The position numbers were made by a program, and so were the translations under genes. A DNA stretch of 64,000 bases from NCBI GenBank assembly GCA_963796195.1, contig CAWCKS010000003.1:62001-126000 (forward strand), written 5' to 3'. The stretch comes from CAWCKS01 sp963796195. Its GTDB lineage: Bacteria; Pseudomonadota; Alphaproteobacteria; Rhizobiales; Xanthobacteraceae. A model generated the notes under the pieces. That model was not told the DNA's origin, made no database searches, and worked only from the letters and a program-made list of their open reading frames with translations. Shown piece by piece: positions 58,423 through 64,000 of the stretch (within the stretch, counting starts at the first letter, position 1; each line of letters opens with the position of its first letter).

Positions 58423-59561
58423 GACGCGTCTCCCGCCTGCGCCAGCGTCTCGATCCACACCGAGAAGCCCACGGCCGGAATCGACTGGCGTGAGCCGAGC
58501 CGCGTCATCAGTCCGTCATAGCGGCCGCCGGCGACCAGCGGCTCCGCGCCGTTGTTCCTGCGGTGCAGCTCGAACTCGAAGCCGGTGTAGTAGTCGACGC
58601 CGCGGCCGAAGGCGGTGGCAAAGCGCATCGCCCGGGTCTCGAGGCCGCGCGCGGCCATGAAGCCGATCCGGCTTTCGAGCTGGTCGATCGCCCGGCTGAT
58701 ATCGATCCGGGTATCGGCCACGAGTTCGCGAAGCTTGGCCAGCGCCGCATCCGGCTCACCTGAAATGGCAAGGAAGCGTTCGATCAGAGCCGCGGTCTCG
58801 CTGGGCAATGACGCGGCGAGCGTCGATTGTTCGAGAAAGCGATCGGCGATCTCGGCGGTAGAGCGGCCGCCGACATTGGTTGCGCCGGCGATCGTCATGA
58901 GGTCGGCGACCATGGCGAGCGCCGCCTTACGGTCGGAGCCGGCGAGCGCCGACAGCACACCCTGGTAGTCGGGCCGCGCGCCCTTGGTCTGCAGTGTCAG
59001 ACGTTCGAGGTCCTGCGCGACGCTGACCTTGCGATTGAAGTCCTTGGTCAGCCGGCGGCGCCAGACCGGCGCCAAGTTGAGTGCGTCGAGCAACGCCGCA
59101 AACAACGCGACGTCGCCGATGCGAACATCGACATCGAACACCTTGAAGGCGCCGGTTGCTTCGAGCGCCAGCGCCAGCATCTCGGCGTCGGCCGCCGCAT
59201 AGTCGTGCCGGCCGAACGACTCGACACCCGCCTGCAGGAATTCGCTCGGCTTGCTGCCGCGATAGCGGAACACGGGGCCGAGGTAGCAGAAGCCGGTCGG
59301 CTGTCCGGCCCGGCTCGAGGTCAGGTAATCACGTGCCACCGGGATGGTCAGGTCCGGGCGCAGGCAAAGTTCGTCGCCCGACGCATCGGTGGTCAGGTAC
59401 AGGCTCTTGCGAATGTCCTCGCCGGACAAGTCGAGGAAGGGTTCCGCAGGCTGCAGGATCGCCGGGCGCGCCGGCAGATAGCCGGCGGACGCAAACGACA
59501 CCAGCAAGCCTTCGGCTCTCGAAAGCGGGCCAGACGCAAGGGATGCGGCGGAATCGTCCAT
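58419..59561 (-). CDS. hisZ: ATP phosphoribosyltransferase regulatory subunit
   Basis: A 380-residue histidyl-tRNA-synthetase-like protein without a tRNA anticodon domain: LTTDASGDELCLRPDLTIPV, FCYLGPVFRYRGSKPSEFLQ (class II motif 2) and GFEFELHRRNNGAEPLVAGG. HisZ binds HisG into a hetero-octamer and mediates histidine feedback. It is first gene of a two-gene operon with hisG and lies 115 nt downstream of rsmE on the same strand. The start MDDSAASL at 59561 is preferred. Confidence 0.9.
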   Translation of the reverse strand: MDDSAASLASGPLSRAEGLLVSFASAGYLPARPAILQPAEPFLDLSGEDIRKSLYLTTDASGDELCLRPDLTIPVARDYLTSSRAGQPTGFCYLGPVFRYRGSKPSEFLQAGVESFGRHDYAAADAEMLALALEATGAFKVFDVDVRIGDVALFAALLDALNLAPVWRRRLTKDFNRKVSVAQDLERLTLQTKGARPDYQGVLSALAGSDRKAALAMVADLMTIAGATNVGGRSTAEIADRFLEQSTLAASLPSETAALIERFLAISGEPDAALAKLRELVADTRIDISRAIDQLESRIGFMAARGLETRAMRFATAFGRGVDYYTGFEFELHRRNNGAEPLVAGGRYDGLMTRLGSRQSIPAVGFSVWIETLAQAGDAS

Positions 59562-59676
59562 AAAAGCTGTCCGGCGGGCTAACGAAGTAGAAGTGGCGGG
59601 CGCTTTAGCACGGTAATTCGGAGGTTTCGACCCGCTTCGGCCTTCTGCCTTAATAGGAACTAGGCCGAAAATGGCC

Positions 59677-60441
59677 TCAAGTGGCGCGCTTTGCCTCGTC
59701 GCCGCGCAAGGAGGGGCCAAAAGCGGCCTCGATCAGGGCCAGTGCCGCCACCCCCGCCGTGTCCGCCCGCAGAATTCGGGGGCCAAGCGAGAGGCGGACA
59801 ACGTTCGGCTGTTCCAGGAGCGCCGGGCGTTCGGCCTCGGCAAAGCCCCCCTCGGGCCCGATCAGGACATCGATGCCGTCATGCACCTTGGCTGATTTCA
59901 GCGCCGCGATCGGGTCGGTCTCATCGGCATCCTCATCGCAAAAGACGAGCAGGCGGCTCGGGCCGCGGCTTGCCAGGAACCGGGCAAGTGGCATCGGTTC
60001 GGCAACCTCAGCGATATTCAGGATGCCGCACTGCTCGGCGGCTTCGATCACGTTGGCGCGCATCCTCTCGACATTCACCCGGCTCACCTGGGTGTGCTGG
60101 GTGACCACAGGCAGCAGCGAAGATGCGCCCATTTCGACGGCCTTTTGCACGATGTAGTCGAGCCTGGCATGTTTCAGGGGCGCAAATGCGTAACGAATGT
60201 CGGCGGCGCGTTGCTGGGGACGTGTCTGCTCCACGAGTTGCAGCGGCGGCCGCTTCCCCGGACCGATTGTCGCCGCCCACTCGCCGTGGTGGCCGTTGAA
60301 CACCAGCACCCGGTCGCCCGAGCGAAGGCGCAGGACATTGGTCAGGTAGTTCGCCTGGTTGCGGTCAAGTTCGAGCGCCGCCTGGGCTTCGAGCGGCTGG
60401 TCGACGAACAGGCGGGGTGTATGGAAATCAATGCGAGGCAT
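59677..60441 (-). CDS. rsmE: 16S rRNA (uracil(1498)-N(3))-methyltransferase
   Basis: A 254-residue SPOUT-fold methyltransferase: N-terminal PUA-like part (MPRIDFHTPRLFVDQ to RSGDRVLVFNG), then the SAM knot with KAVEMGASSLLPVVTQ, IEAAEQCGILNIAEV and DVLIGPEGGFAEAE, and LGPRILRADTAGVAALALIE. It methylates N3 of U1498 in 16S rRNA using SAM. The start at 60441 matches the family; the ORF runs on upstream without homology. It is divergent from an exported-protein gene. Confidence 0.93.
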   Translation of the reverse strand: MPRIDFHTPRLFVDQPLEAQAALELDRNQANYLTNVLRLRSGDRVLVFNGHHGEWAATIGPGKRPPLQLVEQTRPQQRAADIRYAFAPLKHARLDYIVQKAVEMGASSLLPVVTQHTQVSRVNVERMRANVIEAAEQCGILNIAEVAEPMPLARFLASRGPSRLLVFCDEDADETDPIAALKSAKVHDGIDVLIGPEGGFAEAERPALLEQPNVVRLSLGPRILRADTAGVAALALIEAAFGPSLRGDEAKRAT

Positions 60442-60588
60442 GGGGTGGCAGGGCGCGAACTGACGGACTATTTCGGGGCCAATGCTAGCAGTTTTGCGGG
60501 CCGGCGCGGCGTTGCGCCGCGTTGCTGCCGAAATCGTCGGGTTGTTAAGCGGCGTCCTGGATCGTAAAAGCGTGATCCGCAGAGGGAA

Positions 60589-61356
60589 ATGATCTTGATC
60601 GTGCGAGGGCTCCTGGTCCCGGTGGTACTGACGGTGCTTGCTGCGCCGATTGGAGTCGCATGGGCGCAAAGCCCGTTCCCGCCGGTGTCAGGTGGCGCGC
60701 AGCCGAGCGGCAGTTCGCCATTTCCGGCTGTGAAGGGACCGTCGGGCCCGGCTTCGTCGACCGCATCGTCGTCCGCAAACGGCACTTCGCAACCATCGTC
60801 ATTTCCTGCAGTCAACGGCTCAGGTTCGCAATTTCCGTCCGTCAGCGGCACCCGTGCCTCGCTGCCGTCAGCCACGCTCCCGCCGCAGACCGAGGCTGCG
60901 CCGGCAAACCCCGGCTTTGGCGGTGCTCCGCCCCAGGGCGGCGGCGCTGCGCCGAACGCCGAATGCATGCAACAGGTCGGGCCGCTGCGCGACGAGGTCC
61001 AGCGCCGCGCCAAGCTGGTTCAGGAGGCGAGCAAGCACCACGCGACCGCGCAGGAGGCGTGCAAGCTGATCGGCGAGTTCTCGCAGGCCGAACTGCGCTT
61101 CATGAATTTCGTCACGACCAAGCAAACGGCTTGCGGGATCCCGCCCGAGATTCCGAAGCAGATGAAAGTGGCGCACGGCCACACCGAGCAGATGCACAAG
61201 CAGGTGTGCGGCATGGCCAGTTCCGCGCAGGCGCCTGCCGGTCCTAGTCTCAGCGATGTCATCGGCTCGACCAACATCTCCGTGGACGCGCCGGTCAAGC
61301 GCAAGGGCGGCAGCACCTTTGACACGTTAAGTGGCAACGTGCTGAGCCGACCTTGA
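60589..61356 (+). CDS. Exported protein of unknown function
   Basis: A 255-residue protein with a signal peptide (LLVPVVLTVLAAPIGVAWA), a Ser/Pro-rich low-complexity region to about 120 and a helical domain with four spaced Cys (AECMQQ, EACKLI, TACGIP and QVCGMA). It is probably periplasmic with disulfides. Its stop overlaps the next gene's start (TGATG), suggesting co-translation with ubiA. I do not recognise a function; the pattern recurs in Bradyrhizobium relatives (recalled). Confidence 0.75.
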   Translation: MILIVRGLLVPVVLTVLAAPIGVAWAQSPFPPVSGGAQPSGSSPFPAVKGPSGPASSTASSSANGTSQPSSFPAVNGSGSQFPSVSGTRASLPSATLPPQTEAAPANPGFGGAPPQGGGAAPNAECMQQVGPLRDEVQRRAKLVQEASKHHATAQEACKLIGEFSQAELRFMNFVTTKQTACGIPPEIPKQMKVAHGHTEQMHKQVCGMASSAQAPAGPSLSDVIGSTNISVDAPVKRKGGSTFDTLSGNVLSRP

Positions 61357-62294
61357 TGCGCGAAGCGATGGGCCGCGTTGCCGATTCCACCGGCAATTGG
61401 GTCAACTCGCTGGCGCCGGTGCAACTGCGCCCCTACCTCCGTCTCTCCCGCTTTGACCGGCCGATCGGCTCCTGGCTCTTGTTGCTGCCGTGCTGGTGGT
61501 CGGTGGCGTTGGCAGCCAGTGTGGCCGGCGATGTGCAGCGCCTGCCGCGCTATCTCGTGCTGTTCTTCATCGGCGCCTTCGTCATGCGCGGCGCCGGCTG
61601 CACCTGGAACGACATCACCGACCGCGATCTCGACGCCAAGGTCGAACGCACGCGCTCGCGGCCAATTCCCTCAGGTCAGCTCAGTGTCCGCAGCGCCTAT
61701 GTGTTTCTCGTCGTGCAGGCGCTGGTCGGGCTCGCCGTGCTGCTGCAGCTCAATCGCTTTGCTGTGTTCACCGGCATCGCATCACTCGCCGTCGTTGCGA
61801 TCTATCCCTTTATGAAGCGCATCACTTACTGGCCGCAGATCGTGCTTGGGCTGGCGTTCTCCTGGGGCGCGTTGATGGGATTTGCGGCGACTTCGGCGCA
61901 TCTCGGCGCGCCGGCGCTGCTGCTTTATGCCGGTTCGATCGCCTGGGTGATCGGCTATGACACCATCTACGCCCACCAGGATCGCGAGGACGATGCGCTG
62001 ATCGGTGTGAAGTCAACCGCGCTGTTGTTCGGACCATGGACGCGGGTTGCGCTCGCGCTGTTTTATTGTCTTGCCGTCGTTTTGATCGCGGGGGCTCTGT
62101 GGACCGCCGGCGCCGGCTCGCTCTCGTTGGCCGGACTTGCCGCGTTTGCCGCCCATCTTGTGTGGCAGGTGGCATCGATCGACATCAACGATCCAGCACT
62201 ATGCCAGCGATTGTTCTGGTCGAACCGCGATGCGGGACTGTTGCTGTTCGCAGGCCTCCTGCTCGATGCGGTGCACCGTGCCGGTGTGATCTGA
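61356..62294 (+). CDS. ubiA: 4-hydroxybenzoate octaprenyltransferase
   Basis: A 312-residue membrane prenyltransferase with about eight to nine helices. It has both Asp-rich motifs: NDITDRDLDAKVERT (85-99) and YDTIYAHQDREDD. It attaches the polyprenyl tail to 4-hydroxybenzoate in ubiquinone synthesis, in the inner membrane. It starts at ATG 61356 overlapping the previous stop. It converges with the DUF6101 gene. Confidence 0.92.
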   Translation: MREAMGRVADSTGNWVNSLAPVQLRPYLRLSRFDRPIGSWLLLLPCWWSVALAASVAGDVQRLPRYLVLFFIGAFVMRGAGCTWNDITDRDLDAKVERTRSRPIPSGQLSVRSAYVFLVVQALVGLAVLLQLNRFAVFTGIASLAVVAIYPFMKRITYWPQIVLGLAFSWGALMGFAATSAHLGAPALLLYAGSIAWVIGYDTIYAHQDREDDALIGVKSTALLFGPWTRVALALFYCLAVVLIAGALWTAGAGSLSLAGLAAFAAHLVWQVASIDINDPALCQRLFWSNRDAGLLLFAGLLLDAVHRAGVI

Positions 62295-62308
62295 GCTGCA
62301 ACTGTCGC

Positions 62309-62830
62309 TTAGTTTCGCGCGATGATCTCGCGCTCGCCGCGATACACGTTCATCCCGGCAAGACCACGCCCGATGCGCCGTCGCATCAGGATCGAGGGTC
62401 TGCGCGCGCGAATGGCGTTGCGGCGGCGCCGACGCGGCGCGGGCCGGATCGGCCGGGTCTCGTCGAGCTGCGGCAGCGCAAAGGTTTCAGACCAGTGCCG
62501 CCATGCGAGGCCGATCGCATCGCTCTCGTCGTCGCTTGTGAGCGGCACCGACAGCGAGGGGTCGCGGTGCTTGAGGACGACGGTCGCGGCGCCGTCGATC
62601 GTGCGTAGCGCGACGCCCAAGAATTCCGAAATGCGGATGTTGATGGCCATGCGCATGCCGCGCACCGAACGGCGCAGCACGACATGGTCGCGCGCAATCT
62701 CGACATGACGCAAACCGCCGTCGGCCCGCGCGTCGCACGCTTCGAAGCTGAGAGGTAGAGAGAGAGGGTCGAGCCGCACAGCGCGGCTCGACCCGGCGGA
62801 TGGCCCGCCGTTTCCGTTTTGACGCCTCAC
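62309..62830 (-). CDS. DUF6101-like protein
   Basis: A 173-residue Arg-rich protein starting at GTG 62830, 7 nt after a GGGGAGA site. Two regions are distinct: a beta-rich core (MAINIRISEFLGVALRTIDG, VVLKHRDPSLSVPLT) and a C-terminal basic stretch (RPAPRRRRRNAIRARR) ending with RGEREIIARN. The core resembles proteins annotated DUF6101 in Bradyrhizobium (recalled, not searched). Function unknown. Confidence 0.7.
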   Translation of the reverse strand: MRRQNGNGGPSAGSSRAVRLDPLSLPLSFEACDARADGGLRHVEIARDHVVLRRSVRGMRMAINIRISEFLGVALRTIDGAATVVLKHRDPSLSVPLTSDDESDAIGLAWRHWSETFALPQLDETRPIRPAPRRRRRNAIRARRPSILMRRRIGRGLAGMNVYRGEREIIARN

Positions 62831-63070
62831 GGCTTTGTCTCCCCGCCGGGATTATGTTCCCGGTCGATACGCGAGACTTTCGCAGAGCCACAGCCAAAAC
62901 CGCTTAAGAAGGCTGGTTAAAGATCGGTAGTTCGCCACTCAATCGCCGACATGATTGATGAGACCTTGCCCCAAGCTCGAAAATCGCGTCTAAGCGCTTG
63001 AAACCGGCCCGGAATCGGCACATCTGAGCGGTTGGCGACCTCCGATCCGCTGCTTCTCCATTCCAACAGG

Positions 63071-64000
63071 ATGAATTTTGTGTCTTCTCAACAGGCCGCA
63101 ATCTCCCGTTCTTCTGCAAATCCTGCCGCTGGTCTGCTCGATCAGTCGGCGCTGACCGATCTCGCGCAGCGCCTGGTCGAGGCAGCAAAGCGTGCCGGCG
63201 CCGATGCGGCCGACGCGGTTGCGGTGCGCGGCGTCGCCCAATCGATCGAAATTCGCGACGGCAATGTGGAGGAGTCCGAACGTTCCGAAGGTGATGACGT
63301 CGGCCTGCGCGTGCTCGTCGGACGCCGTCAGGCGGTCGTCTCGTCGAATGATCGTGCCGCCGATGCGAAGACGCTGGCAGAGCGCGCGGTCGCGATGGCG
63401 CGCGTCGCGCCGGAGGATGAGTTCGTCGGTCTTGCCGATCCGTTGCTGTTGGCGAAGAGCATTCCCGATCTCGATCTGCTCGATCCCAACATGCCTGGTG
63501 TCGATGAACTCGAGCGTCGCGCGCGGGCGGCCGAGCAGGCGGCGCTGGCGGTGGAGGGCGTCAGTAAGTCGGGCGGTGCATCCGCGTCAGCCGGCATTGG
63601 CGGCATGGTGCTGGTCACCTCGACCGGCTTCTGCGGCGCGTATCTGCGCTCGAGCCACGGCGTGTCGATGACCGCAATTGCCGGCGCGGGCACCGGCATG
63701 GAGCGCGACTACGATTTCTCCTCGGCACTGCACGGCGCCGATCTCGCGTCCCCCGACGGCGTCGGCCGCAAGGCGGCCGAGCGCGCAATCGCCCGCGTCA
63801 ACCCGCGCAAGGTCGCGACCTGCAAGGTGCCCGTGGTGTTCGAGCCGCGCGTCGCCGGCTCACTGATCGGTCACCTGATCGGCGCAATCAACGGCGTCTC
63901 GATCGCGCGCAAGACCAGCTTCCTGAAGGATAAGCTCGGCGCCAAGCTGTTCAAGGACAACATCCGCATCGTCGACGATCCCCTGCGCCAGCGCGGCCTG
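63071..64000 (+). CDS. PmbA/TldD family metallopeptidase, C-terminus beyond window
   Basis: 310 codons are open to the last base, so the 3' end is missing. The protein is a PmbA/TldD-type: AGADAADAVAVRGVAQSIEI then IRDGNVEESERSEGDDVGLR, and NPRKVATCKVPVVFEPRVAG with SLIGHLIGAINGVSIARKTS. E. coli PmbA (TldE) pairs with TldD as a metalloprotease that processes small peptides and antitoxins. The ATG at 63071 and GTG at 63080 are both in frame; the latter has AGGATG as a better-placed Shine-Dalgarno. No TldD partner is in view. Confidence 0.88.
   Translation, partial: MNFVSSQQAAISRSSANPAAGLLDQSALTDLAQRLVEAAKRAGADAADAVAVRGVAQSIEIRDGNVEESERSEGDDVGLRVLVGRRQAVVSSNDRAADAKTLAERAVAMARVAPEDEFVGLADPLLLAKSIPDLDLLDPNMPGVDELERRARAAEQAALAVEGVSKSGGASASAGIGGMVLVTSTGFCGAYLRSSHGVSMTAIAGAGTGMERDYDFSSALHGADLASPDGVGRKAAERAIARVNPRKVATCKVPVVFEPRVAGSLIGHLIGAINGVSIARKTSFLKDKLGAKLFKDNIRIVDDPLRQRGL

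Overview
The window is high-GC alphaproteobacterial DNA and looks like a Bradyrhizobium or close relative (Nitrobacteraceae). The grounds are the family mix: DUF2336, DUF6101 and DUF2076 proteins, a TIGR02001-type outer-membrane protein, an HpnK-like deacetylase, an HrcA/CIRCE-type groESL, hisZ/hisG and many LysR, ABC and MFS genes. Short GC-rich hairpin repeats between genes also fit that group. No rRNA, tRNA, CRISPR array, phage or transposase was seen.

Layout. 1-8 kb: a 3-hydroxybutyrate dehydrogenase/patatin pair, two paralogous LysR regulators, two tandem peroxiredoxin-like genes, a periplasmic cupin, an MFS transporter and a small exported protein. Four 15-bp T-N11-A dyads tie this block together as a possible LysR regulon. 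9.7-13 kb: a hydroxyproline-type catabolic operon (epimerase, DHDPS-like deaminase, FAD dehydrogenase). 13-18.5 kb: an amidohydrolase with a polyamine-type ABC importer, interrupted by a 163-bp palindromic element. 18.8-27.8 kb: a phospholipase D-family protein with a histone-H1-like tail, an amidase, a solitary AbrB-type protein, a branched-chain amino-acid binding protein, a chemoreceptor and an MFS antiporter. 27.8-37 kb: a cytochrome P450 with tandem palindromes upstream, a gamma-glutamyltransferase-like enzyme, an alpha/beta hydrolase, a DUF1993 protein, a nitronate monooxygenase, a PuuD-like amidotransferase and glcEF. 37-46 kb: an H1-like protein, an outer-membrane protein, an SbmA/YddA-like ABC transporter, lactate permease, a Tat-exported dienelactone hydrolase and two exported proteins. 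46-64 kb is mostly housekeeping: groESL with a CIRCE element, cheZ-like, an L,D-transpeptidase, an M50 protease, an LTxxQ protein, hpnK with a glycosyltransferase, hisGZ, rsmE, ubiA, and a PmbA/TldD protein running off the right edge. A patatin gene runs off the left edge.

Fourteen genes are broken by single-base indels, and three of them (PLD-like, binding protein, chemoreceptor; 18.8-25.4 kb) carry most of the damage. The protein signal continues at family quality in the next frame each time. This looks more like sequencing error or very recent inactivation than old decay. I mark these genes as pseudogenes and give the full span. No clearly novel multi-gene system is proven. The best candidates are the LysR dyad regulon, the H1-tailed PLD protein, the palindrome array upstream of the P450 and a Shine-Dalgarno-masking hairpin upstream of the MFS antiporter.
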